Part shown: positions 1 to 10,207 of the stretch, one piece after another
Position numbering within the stretch: the first letter of the stretch is position 1
How the letters are laid out: the number at the start of each line of letters is the position of its first letter
NCBI RefSeq assembly: GCF_921293095.1
Contig: NC_060246.1
Location: forward strand, 10,496,001 to 10,560,000
DNA length: 64,000 nucleotides
Direction of reading: 5' to 3'
Source of the DNA: Ischnura elegans
Taxonomy: Eukaryota; Arthropoda; Insecta; Odonata; Coenagrionidae
The notes under the pieces: generated by a model
Told to the model about the DNA's origin: nothing
The model's input: only the letters and a program-made list of their open reading frames with translations
Databases searched by the model: none
Translations under genes and position numbers: made by a program

Positions 1-950
1 CCCTTTGTCTGAGACTGTGACAATAGAGATTTATAGCATAACTCATAAATTGTAACTTGATATATATTTTTGGAAAAAAATACCGCATCAACTTCCAAGA
101 AGCTCAGTTGCGAGGATATTGAGTTTCACCAGAATGTTAAGTCTCCGTCGTATTTGGACATTTATTTCCTTGCTTAAAATGCTTAAATAAAATCAGAAAT
201 ACGTCGTGTTTGGTCTTATTCTTTTTTAAATTACGCTCACATTATATTCTAATATTTCAATCCAATAACGGTGTAATGTCAATAGCCGAAAGTCATTGTT
301 AGACACCTTTTGGGCTAATAGATGACTCAAGCAGCAGTTAACCTCCAGAAATGGGGATCTTTGAAGCAGGTAGGCAGAAAAAGGTCAGTGGGGGAGAAAG
401 AGGGAAGGATGAAACACAATTCTATTATTCTCCTGTAACTTGATACGTATTTTCTTTTGAAGCTTTTGATTTATGGTCTTCGTAATACGAACCCTGTGTG
501 AGCTGGTGCCTTCTGTTTGATTTCGGAGAGGAGGAAAGCGTCGGAGGAGGGGCCAAGAGCTGATGGATGGAGGCGGTAGCGGATTTTGGGAATTGTGCTA
601 TATAGTTACTATCCCACGGCACTGAGGTTCTTCTGGTGGGGGAAACTGGGGATTTTCGGATTTTTTCACCCAATCATTTTTGGTTACCCACGCCGAACCC
701 TCTTCACCGCTCTAGTCCGCGAATTTAAAGTAGTTCGTCAACTTGCCTAAAACGGTGCAGCATGCACTAAACGACTAGAGTTCTCTACATTTTTCCGAGT
801 CTACTACCAACGACGTGCGTGCGACAGTGTATGGTGCGAAATTCAAAGTATTCGAGGTATTCGAAATCGTACCTTCAGCATAATTATTTGAGATCTCGAA
901 TATCGAATTCTAGTATTCGAGTATTCACGGATACTATTCGCACATCTCTA
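1..950. mobile_element. hAT-like element, left part outside window
   Basis: This stretch matches, with substitutions and small indels, the hAT-like element at 31931-34276, starting from about position 32385 of that copy. It ends at 941-950 in CACATCTCTA, the same terminus as the full copy, preceded by the same subterminal repeats of the type TATTCGAGTATTC. It lacks the 660-bp MITE found in the full copy, so positions around 45-52 show the uninterrupted site. It has one copy of the roughly 290-bp segment that is tandemly duplicated in the other element. No transposase reading frame is visible. Confidence 0.7.
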
Positions 951-1257
951 CTTTCAAAGTATTCAAGGTATTCGTGGATACTATTGCTATTATTTCACTC
1001 CAAGAATAAAATTGACAAAATATTCCCCAATATTATGAAGCACTTTGAAAACACACAATCCACAGGCATCAATTTCGGCAGTTATTAATTTTCAGTCTAT
1101 AATTGAAGTGAGGAAATGTAGAGGTGAATCAATAAAGCAATCATTTCAATTATTAATACGCAGATTGAAAATGATGTGATTTCATTATCACCATAGGAAA
1201 GGTTTTCATTGTAAATGAAACTAGATTGAGAAATTTACATTCAACTTACATCATACT

Positions 1258-1950
1258 AGCTGACCCGGCGAACTTCGTACCGCCTAACAATCAATGAACT
1301 TACAGTTTACTTACACCATTTATAAATCAAGAGCGGCTGTATCGTTTTTAATCATGTTTAATTTATTATAATTAAATAAGGATACAAATTATATAAAAAT
1401 ACGTAAATGAGTACCAAAATTGCTTGTCAGAAAGACTTTTTCTTTTTTGAATCTACATAGGGTGAATCGGAGCACGTTTACGCGGATTTTTTTTCAACAA
1501 ATTTTCTTACGTTTTAGCTTAAGAAATTTTGGGCATTGTGGTTTAATAAAGCAGCTCATGAAATAAAAATTATACGCATTCAGTTGTTGGCTATTTGCGT
1601 TATTAGCTGTAAAAAAATGTTTTTAGGTCCAAGTCTGTTGCATACACTTGGCCCATTCAGGGGGCAGGTTGACACGACCCCAGACCGACGCTTGACTGAT
1701 GCTCAAAATCATGCAAGAAAAGCCCCTATGAAGCAGCATTCGCATTAAATGACTTAAGGCGCGCCAGTTTTAGTATCTCTGTTTGGAAAAAATGCACTGC
1801 GTAAACGTACTGCATGCGTAAACGCACCACGGTGAGCCCTACACATTCGGGTTTAATGTCTTGCATCAAGCACCTTCTGAGAAACAACAGTTTTTGTTCT
1901 GTTATCAGGCGCAAGATGAAGCGGATGAAGCTAAATAAATATAGCGAAGC
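1258..1950. repeat. Interspersed repeat with GACCCGGCGAACTTCG terminus
   Basis: The sequence near 1258-1290 (AGCTGACCCGGCGAACTTCG) resembles the end of a repeat common in invertebrate genomes. I recognise the motif but cannot assign a class. The stretch up to about 1950 has no convincing coding frame, and its right boundary is a guess set by the adjacent MITE. A sequence resembling the opposite end of the same kind of repeat lies at 9655-9770. Confidence 0.3.
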
Positions 1951-1954
1951 AAAG

Positions 1955-2241
1955 CAGTGACGCAGCGAGGGGAGGTTTTGGGGGATAAACCCCCCCCCAA
2001 GAGCTTAGAGAATTTTTTAATGAAAGATTTTGTTATTAATATTAGGGGGACGGATGACTAACAAACAAAACATATTTAACTATTCACACAGCCACAGAAC
2101 CCACTATTTTGAACCATTTATCTTAAAAAATGTCTGGGGGAAGTGCCCCCACACTTCCCGCTTACCTTAGCGAGTTTTCTATACCCTACAGACCCGTGGT
2201 ATTAGCTGCGCCCAAAACCCCCTATCCAAGCTACGCACTTG
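1955..2241. mobile_element. hAT-type MITE, 287 bp
   Basis: The ends are imperfect inverted repeats (CAGTGACGCAGCGAGG on the left; the complement of CTACGCACTTG on the right). They are flanked by an 8-bp duplication with one mismatch: AAGCAAAG at 1947-1954 and AAGCGAAG at 2242-2249. Inside the left end is the motif GGTTTTGGGGGATAAA followed by a C-run and AGAGCTTAGAG, shared with the MITE at 14682-14986, so both belong to one family. The 8-bp duplication fits hAT. It is non-coding. Confidence 0.65.
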
Positions 2242-2535
2242 AAGCGAAGGAAGAAATACAGAGGATGGTTTATCGACTCGTGAACATAGCACGCTAAATT
2301 GACCATGAGAAAATCATGGGTTTTCATTAGCACATGAGCACAAACAACACAAAAACTGAAAGAATGACCATGCGATTTTTTAATCGTTATCACGAATGCA
2401 ACACGAATTGTAAATTGAATACGTTTAAGCTCAAAAGAGCATATGAGTTGAGATCATGGAATCTACGGAATGAGGACTTCCTAACCTTTGAATTTTCCTT
2501 TGAGTAAAGTTGCGTGAATCACATTCATCACCCCC
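2242..2535. other. Unassigned spacer
   Basis: No gene or recognisable element is visible between the hAT-type MITE and the first retrotransposon codons. The 5' junction of the truncated retrotransposon probably lies here, but I could not find a matching target-site duplication. Confidence 0.4.
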
Positions 2536-5036
2536 TAATTTTCTAAACTTCTTAAAAATCCTACTGTATGGTCTCAGAAACGTTGCTACCATGATAACCT
2601 CATCCATCTTTTTGGGCTTTCACTGCAAAACGAACAATGGAGTGAAGTATTCACAGCAGATTCCTTTGATGCTAAAATGGATGCTTTCCTATCCAGATTT
2701 CAATACATATTTGACACAACTTTTCAATCTAAAAAGTGTAGGGCTTGCATCTCTGACACAAGACTTAATAGTTGGATAACACCTGATATTGTCCACCTAA
2801 GCAAAGTAAAACGCGACTTATACAATAAATATAAGCAATGTTGCAGTGATCAAAACAGGACTGCTTATAAATGTTTCGTCAAACAATACAAGAAAATAAT
2901 CCATAGAGCAAAATCTACTTACAATGATAAATTGATAAAAAACTCAGGGAATGCTACAAAGGCTGCCTGGTCGATTATTAAGAAAGAGAGTAACAAAAAT
3001 ACTGCCTCTTACCTGAGGACTTGAGTGTTCTACACTCTGGCACTTTGGTAACAAACCCATTAACCGTGGCAAATGTTTTTAATGATCACTTTATTGAAAC
3101 CCCTGAGAAAATACTCAAAACATTAAGCAGCAATCATGCTACCAAAGATCCCTATTACAAGCAACCAGCATCTAAAAATAAGAATGCACCTTTTATTTAC
3201 CCAGCCACTCCAAGGGAAATTTTACAAATTGGCCTCTCCCTCCATAACAAAATGTCATCGGGCTTTGATGGCATCCCGGATAAGATTATTAAATACTCTA
3301 TCCCGTTCATCGTAAACCCACTCACCTATTTGTGTAATTTATCAATATCAGAAGGTATTTTCCCTCAGCAGCTAAAGATTTGCAAAGTCTACCCCCTCTT
3401 TAAAAAAGGAGACAAAAAGGATTGTAATAACTACAGACCCATAAGTTTACTTTCAGGTTTTTCAAAGATTTTCGAAAAAGTCATGTACAATCGACTTTTA
3501 AGTTTTTTAGATAAAAATGCAAGTTTATCCAAATACCAATTTGGCTTCCGACAAAATAAGTCAACAACTGATGCTTTGTTTGAATTTCTAAATGATGCAA
3601 CTGATGCTCTCGACAAAAATAACCAAACTGTGGGGTTGTTCATTGATCTCAGAAAAGCATTTGATACTGTAAACCACGACATATTGTTGAAATGCCTCTC
3701 AAATTATGGTATTACAGGAGTAGCTTATTCTTGGTTAAATTCTTACCTAACAAACAGACACCAAATTGTCCAAATTTCTTACTTGGACTCAAACACAAAA
3801 TATATAAATAATTGCTCCTCTACTATGAAAGAAGTCAAATATGGTGTACCCCAAGGGTCAATCCTAGGGCCGTTATTGTTCACTTTGTATATTAATGACC
3901 TTCCTGAATATCTCCAGGAAGCAAAAACAATCTTATTCGCTGATGACACTAGTATATTGTTGCAAGCCCCAAATTCGCAAGAATTACAGATTAAGGTAAA
4001 CTCTACAGTTCAAAGTATTCAAATGTGGCTAAAAAATAGTATGTTGGCAGTTAACCTAGAAAAAACTGTATGTATGAACTTAAATTGTAAATCGCCACCA
4101 ACAGTGGAACTATTCAACTCTGAAATAACTTATGTAAATAATATTTCTTTCCTTGGAATCACACTAGACAAATCCTTGAAGTGGTCTAGACATGTCGAAA
4201 TCTTAACCACCAAACTGTCACATATTATGTATCAACTGCGCTATTTACGATCAAGTGTTTCTTTGAGTGTTTTAAAATATGTGTACTATGCTAATTTTCA
4301 ATCCTTAATCTCTTATGGCATTATTTTCTGGGGTGACAGTTGCAATAGCACTGAGGTATTCACTATGCAAAAGAAAGCTGTAAGAATTATGCTAAACCTA
4401 AAATATAGAGAATCCTGTCGACCTCACTTTGAGGCACACAAAATTTTAACTCTAACATCCATTTATATTCTGAACTTAATGCTATTCATAAAAAAACGTA
4501 TAAATTCTCTCCCAAAAAATGCTGACTTCCATTCACATATGACCAGAACCAAAGACTGTTTACATGTGCTACCCAGGAAAACAAAAAGGAGTAGTAATGG
4601 TCCTCTACATAAGGGTACAAAACTATATAACCTTTTACCAGAAGAATTGAGAAGTTTGTCTTCTGTAAATAATTTTAAAGTAAATCTGAAAAGATACCTG
4701 ACTGGAAAGGCATTGTATAGTGTTGATGAATTTATTAACTATTGTAAAGAAAGTATGTAGTTTGATGTGTTAACCTATTAAATGAGAATTGTATACCTGT
4801 GCTTAAGGTTTTGTGCTGTGAAGTAAGTGTTGAAGTATACATGGCTGTTGTTCAGCTTTCACTATTGTGTGCTTGAAATTTGTAATGTAACTTTTTTATT
4901 TTAGGAAGATGTCTTTGTTTTTTTGAGTGAACATTATCTAAAATACCAATTATGTATTATACTTGAAGAAGCCTATACCTTTTACTTACTTGTATTGGTT
5001 CTTTGGCTAATAAAACTATTATTATTATTATTATCA
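2510..5036 (+). mobile_element. 5'-truncated Jockey/CR1-group non-LTR retrotransposon
   Basis: The element carries the linker and reverse-transcriptase part of ORF2, a 3' UTR of about 270 bp, and an (ATT)n microsatellite tail at about 5018-5035. Such simple-repeat tails are typical of non-LTR elements of this group that do not end in poly(A). ORF1 and the endonuclease domain are absent, as expected from incomplete reverse transcription. The left boundary is approximate. Confidence 0.8.
2539..4760 (+). pseudogene. ORF2 remnant: linker plus reverse transcriptase
   Basis: This encodes the reverse transcriptase that would copy element RNA into DNA by target-primed reverse transcription. The open frame begins after a stop at 2536-2538 and runs to a stop at 3022-3024. 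It then continues in another frame from about 3021 to 4760, so one frameshift near 3010-3024 separates the linker from the RT. In the second part (579 residues) the signatures are intact: NNYRPISLLS (about residues 136-145), FIDLRKAFD with a catalytic Asp at about 209, [11 protein letters not shown] at about 274-284, and FADD with the Asp pair at about 308-309. The C-terminal third looks like the usual thumb and tail of CR1/Jockey ORF2. The endonuclease half is missing. The frameshift and truncation make it inactive; clade assignment within the Jockey/CR1/L2 group is uncertain. Confidence 0.85.
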
Positions 5037-5751
5037 CCAATTTTTTTAATGATCAAACACGTTCCGTTGGATAGTTATGGTTGGTTTAGGCTTCGAAAGA
5101 TCATGAGCACAGAAACTACATTTTTCTGTAAATCGTGCCTTGGTAAGCCAGGTACGTCCAAGGACTTAAAATATTCAGATAGATAGTTGGTGATTTCGTC
5201 TTCGTTTGTAACACATTTAAAAGATTCGAATCCATGCAGAGTACGAACTATTTGAATTTACCTCGTTTTAGTCTTCCACATCTTCGTTCTTGCTCGCTAA
5301 ATCAACCATCTTTGATTCTTTTGGTGATCAATCATATTCTGGAACTCTTTGTTGATGAGCTCACTGAAACTAATTTGCAACCATTCCAAGGAAATGAGTT
5401 AAAACTACTCGATTCCTCGACAGGAACACGGACATTACCCTTTGTCAACAATTGCTTGGAGATTTGTTTACAAACACGGTAGTGAAGGGTCAACTCGAGC
5501 TGGGCCACGGCTGGGCTTACAATCAGCTCGAATTAAATTTTTAAAATGTAATTTCAATTTAATTAATATTTTGAATATATTTAGTAATTAAAATGTTATA
5601 TTGTTACTAAATTCAGTTATTAAAGTGGTTAAAACAAAACAAATTATTTAATTTGTAGTTTTGACCGACTTATCAATTGTTGTGTTACTATAACTCCTAA
5701 AAGCATGTCCATAGGAAAGAGATGAATTTTTTGTGTGAAATTATCCTTTTT
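5037..5751. other. Unassigned AT-rich stretch
   Basis: No convincing gene. Short open frames at 4923-5186 and 5234-5482 show no motif I recognise. The last ~100 bases (about 5650-5751) look like the interior of the interspersed repeat whose other half follows the piggyBac element at 9647. Confidence 0.35.
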
Positions 5752-5770
5752 TTAACACCTTGAGTGCGGC

Positions 5771-5832
5771 ATGACGTGATATCACGTCATGGTGTGCTAT
5801 CCCCTGGTGCTGATGACGTGATATCACGTCAT
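5771..5832. repeat. Two 20-bp palindromes containing TGACGT
   Basis: The perfect palindrome ATGACGTGATATCACGTCAT occurs twice, at 5771-5790 and 5813-5832, just inside the left end of the piggyBac-like element. A copy with one changed base lies near its right end at 9470-9487. Subterminal repeats like these are plausible transposase-binding sites; that role is inferred. Confidence 0.7.
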
Positions 5833-7434
5833 GCGTACCCCGAGGGTTCCGGCCCTCCGTAAGAGCTCGGTTCAGTTCTATTATGACATTTTGCCCCCCT
5901 AAGTTGCTCAGCAGGGATCTAGGAGCGCATTTGTGGACGCCGTTTCAAGCAACCTTTCCTGGGAGGGTCGGGAGAGATTTTTTCTTTTATCTTAAGGTAA
6001 GCCAATTTCCATTCATTTTCTCCCCTGTATTTTATGCAATTATTTTTATTTATTTCTACTAACGCGTGAGTATGACAAATTTTATTTGAGTTTTATTTTA
6101 CAAATCATAAGTATTTACTAACTGGAACTTACTTATGTGTGTTAACTAATTTTTTATTCTGTTTAAATAATGTTTAGTGAGAATATAGATTTTTCCATCC
6201 TTCCTTTTTTTCTTCTTGCGAGCCTTTCATTTTTCGAACCTTTATTGTCTGATGTTAATAAGTTTTATTCAATTAATACATAAAGTACTGTGATAAGTTA
6301 AACTTTAATGTAAATTTGAAAATGCCATTACATTTTTTTATGCTACGTAACATATCTCTAACTTTTGCACCCTTCTTTTGTTTATCAGTGCAACTCCTAA
6401 GCAGGGAGGGGATCGACAAGCGGCAATAATACGATAGTGAAGGAAGTTATTTACGGAAAAAGTGTAAGTTATTTATAATATTTATTGTTGATATATGTAT
6501 ATTATGCACTTATAAACATTCTTATTATAATTGCAAATAACTGTTTGCACATTATCCCATGGATTGGCGAAAAAGTGCTAAGGAGTTACTATATAAAAAT
6601 TCTTTTATTTTCTCGATAACCGTGAAATCAATGGCTTATGGGTGCTCTCAATTCTTTGTCTCGCCATTGTGAATATTTAGTTCCTAAACATAGTTTTACA
6701 TTAGTAAAGCTGTTTGTAGCATTTCAGCTTTGACCTATTTCACCGAGAGTGTTTACTTTGATCCTGTTATTTATCGGAATTAAAAAAAATACAATGTATT
6801 TATTGCAGATCGTACGGAAGCGAGGAGTAAAACGGAAAATTTTTCATGCTGGCCGGTAGTCGATGCCGCCTGAAAGAGGTGAAATTCTCTATTCATCAGC
6901 TTTTGCAGATGATCAGCAGTCTTCGACCTTCCATCAGGACCTGCAGCCATCGACGTCGAGGGAGGAAACCTCCGCAAGGGCACAAACATTTCCTTCTTAG
7001 CTCTCTGCCTTCTCTAGAAGAATGTACAAGAGGAAGGGGGAGCTCCTGGATGAGAGCGGGATCAGGCATTCTCTGAAGACTCCGAGCTAGAAATTAGAGA
7101 GGAGGAGGGTGTGGAGGAGGTTGAACCCTCACAGTCAGGTACTTCGTTGCCTCCTTCTACGCCAGATCCCTTTATGTCAATCACTGGCCCATCCCCTTTG
7201 TCCTATTCTTTCCTGAACCCTCTAACATTACCTTCCGTCTTTTGCGGTGGACCTTTAGTTCAGTGACCCCTCAAAATATCACTTTCATAGAAAACCCAGC
7301 TCTCACCACTCCACCCCCTTCCAACGACCCAAGTGTTTTTTGCGTCTCCTTTTCCCAGACACCCTCTTTCGTATACAGACATACTTTCTCATAATCTTCG
7401 AAGGAATAGGTTAGGAATTGGAAACAATTGACCT

Positions 7435-8028
7435 ATGAAGAGTTTTACCTTCATAGGCCTAATATTTCACAAGGTAAGTATTCCTATAACCAATATATCC
7501 GACTTATGGAGCATTGCTATCTTGTTTGACCTGCTTTGCTTTCGGATATACATGAGTCGTGATGGATTCTTTAGCATTCTTCAAGCCCTACATTTTTCAG
7601 CGAATACCGGTCCAAACGATTCAGAGCCTGAGTATTTCCTCTAAAAAAATCCGTCCCCATTAGATTCATTTCACTCCTCCATTGATTCCCTAATAATTCC
7701 TTCCCGAAAGCTATGCACGCTTTTTCATTTATCGTGAACCCGCCGGAAAGATTACCCTTATAAATTCCGTCTTTCTGTCATTAGATACTTTATTCTTCCA
7801 TCCCACATTCCTTATCCCAAGCCACTTTTACCATCAATATCTCAATCTCACTTCCCTGAACTCATCCAAGAGGAAGGTGGCAGACAGAAAAATCGATGGT
7901 GCAAGTATTGCACTATTGCGGTGCAAGCACTCTTGGGCGTAGGAAAGAGACCGCAGATATCTACATTGGCTGCTAGGTCTCCTCTACTCTGTCCCGAGCT
8001 TTTTTCTTTCTTTCATAAGAAGGCATAA
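7435..8028 (+). pseudogene. piggyBac transposase remnant
   Basis: An intact transposase would excise and insert the element at TTAA. Two recognisable pieces remain. The segment at about 7549-7641 contains MSRDGFFSILQALHFS, matching the family motif in which MSRDRF is followed by a Leu/His/Phe-rich helix ahead of the first catalytic Asp. The segment at about 7886-8025 contains RWCKYC followed, after a frameshift, by LCPELF and FHKK, matching the C-terminal cysteine-rich domain. Most of the DDD catalytic core between them is deleted, and stops and frameshifts interrupt the rest. Upstream fragments at 6846-7076 may be its N-terminus but are too decayed to align. It is inactive. Confidence 0.6.
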
Positions 8029-9646
8029 ATAGTATTATATATTTTTGTATCATATATTGCAATAGTATTATAGGTTAAACATATATTTATAAAATTTGTG
8101 AGAGGTATTTCCTACATTGGTAAAACATACATGAGTGTACGTAGTGGTATGTAATATATAATTTAAAAATGGTCATCATTTCTATTGTATTGAATTTGTT
8201 TTGGGTAAATAAAATATTTTTTTTCATGTTATGTGCTCCTTTTTTCAATAGTCTAGGGCTCTTACATAAATAAGAAGTAACTAGAGATTTCCTAGCACGA
8301 TGGAATTAGTCTTTCCCTTGTGTAATTAGAAAGAAAACGTATCGTTGCTTTCGCTAATCGGGTAAGTAATAAGGGGCATAGATGCTGCAAATCTATTCCT
8401 AGCAATACGTATTATTGAATGGTTTACTCGAATTGATATTATTATGCACCAAATGAAAAAATATTATTGCGGTAAAAATTTACATCATTTTCAGATTTTC
8501 GCAGAATATTCGTAGTAAGAACCGCGATACGTGGCCTAAATGAAGATTACTTGTAAGATGTTTGCTTGCAAATACTATTAGTTCCAGTTTTTATGCATTA
8601 ATTTCTAACTCGGTAACATCATATTGAAAAATATGTTATTGGCTTGAGTTCAGAATATAGTAATGAGGAAGTTATGGGTTGATAATTTGTTTCCACATCC
8701 ATTTTTATTTCGGCAACGGAGCCTATACCCCTAAAAGGACACGTACCAGCAAAATCTTTCCCCATACCTTCCCCATCTTTTTGATGTGCCGATGGCACTT
8801 CCAAAAAGGTTTATTCCTAGTTCTCACAAGTGGACCGACTAAATCTTACTATCACCCCTCGCTTCATCTCCGTACCCCCTCCAACCTTAGCACAGCCGGC
8901 AGGAGTGGTGCACGTCAAGAAACACCCTAATACACCGTCGGAAAATAATCTCGAAAGCAGAGTGCCACCCATCTCAATCACCTGCAGTAAAGGGAATACA
9001 TAATGGTATGTGAAAACCATTTTTGTTAAATATCTGATGCTTACGGGTGGTCGTATGGAAAGAAAGGAATTGGAGCTGAAAACATGAAACGAGTGAAGGA
9101 ATTTGTGACAAGAATAGTGGCTTCAGAAGAAAATGTAGAAATTATTCAATATTATCGAACCCTACCCCGATACTAAGGATTACTAGTACAAGGAATACGC
9201 CGAAATATCTTGCGCAGAATTACCATCACAATCAAACAGCTGTTCACGGCGATTCCTTGTACTTATAACTTGCATTACATCCATCTAAGCCGAAAATTTC
9301 CCTATGGCAGTGGCAAAATACCAATGGCGATACCAGTAGAGCATAACAAATTCATTTTCCTCGTATTTTTTTGGATACATACCGCAGGAAAAAATTGAAA
9401 GAAAACGGTGGCACGGGGAAAAAGCCGACAGTATGCAACCCGCATTACGTTAATATCCCGCTGTGCGGGTGACGTGATATTACGTCATAAATAAAAAAAT
9501 TCATAGCTAACAAACTAGGGCCAAGAAAATTTTTTCATTATTTTTTCCAGCTCTTTTGGCACCCATGCATGCGTTTTGCATTAAAAAACGACAGCCGCAC
9601 CGGGGGTCGATTTTGAGTTTTACATGGTCAGCATTGAAAGTGTTAA

Positions 9647-9775
9647 TGGCCTATATGTTAACCCCGCCTGAGACGAATCCAAAGAACCAAATCTCATTGA
9701 AATCGGTGCAGCCGTTCTCGAGTTATAAGTGTTCTAACTAACACGATTTTCGACTTTCTTTTATATTATACATCA
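9647..9775. repeat. Interspersed repeat fragment flanking the piggyBac
   Basis: The stretch contains TCATTGAAATCGGTGCAGCC and CGTTCTCGAGTTATAAGTG, which I recognise as typical of the distal part of a repeat widespread in invertebrate genomes. The sequence left of the piggyBac (about 5650-5751) reads like the preceding part of the same repeat, suggesting that the piggyBac inserted into it. Confidence 0.35.
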
Positions 9776-10207
9776 TATAACACTGATTACTTGGCTATCC
9801 TGTGACGACGCAACCTGCACCTAGGTTTAAAAAATGAAACCCCCTACAGAAGTCATGATTTTTCTAGTTTCAACTGATTTATCTTACGGGATTTTCACTG
9901 AACTTGCACTTTATTTTATTGACAATCAAATAAAATAATCTTCATCATTCAATATCATAATTTAAATTAATGAATGGCACTACAACATTATATGCAATTA
10001 CCATATTTGGCGGCATATAAGGCTCACCTTTTTTCCAAAATAATAGCTCAAAAAGATCGCCTGCATCTTATATGCATTCTCCATGGGTTACAAGCACGTA
10101 CACAGGATCAAAACTGGGGGGGGACAAGCCGTGGTCTTTTAAGCTGTAGCATTATAGCAGAGAAAAGTTTAATAGGGTATTAGTGAATTACGTATGTATG
10201 TACTTAC
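9776..10207. other. Unassigned, probably intron of the 10208-13707 gene
   Basis: No coding or element signature. Because exon 3 of the neighbouring minus-strand gene ends in a splice donor at 10202-10207, this sequence is presumably the start of its next intron. Confidence 0.4.

Larger units (their letters stand above)
5756..9642 (+). mobile_element. Decayed piggyBac-like DNA transposon
   Basis: The tetranucleotide TTAA occurs at 5752-5755 and 9643-9646, the obligatory piggyBac target duplication. The ends are inverted repeats with mismatches: CACCTTGAGTGC on the left and the complement of GCATTGAAAGTG on the right. Subterminal 20-bp palindromes containing TGACGT lie at 5771-5790 and 5813-5832, with a near copy at 9470-9487. 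A broken piggyBac transposase lies inside. The 3.9-kb span exceeds the usual 2.4-3 kb, so extra sequence may have inserted between about 8050 and 9430. Confidence 0.65.

Noticed and set aside
819-1088. An 89-codon frame rich in Ser, Arg and Tyr
   Set aside because: It is a translation of the TATTCGA-type subterminal repeats of a hAT element.
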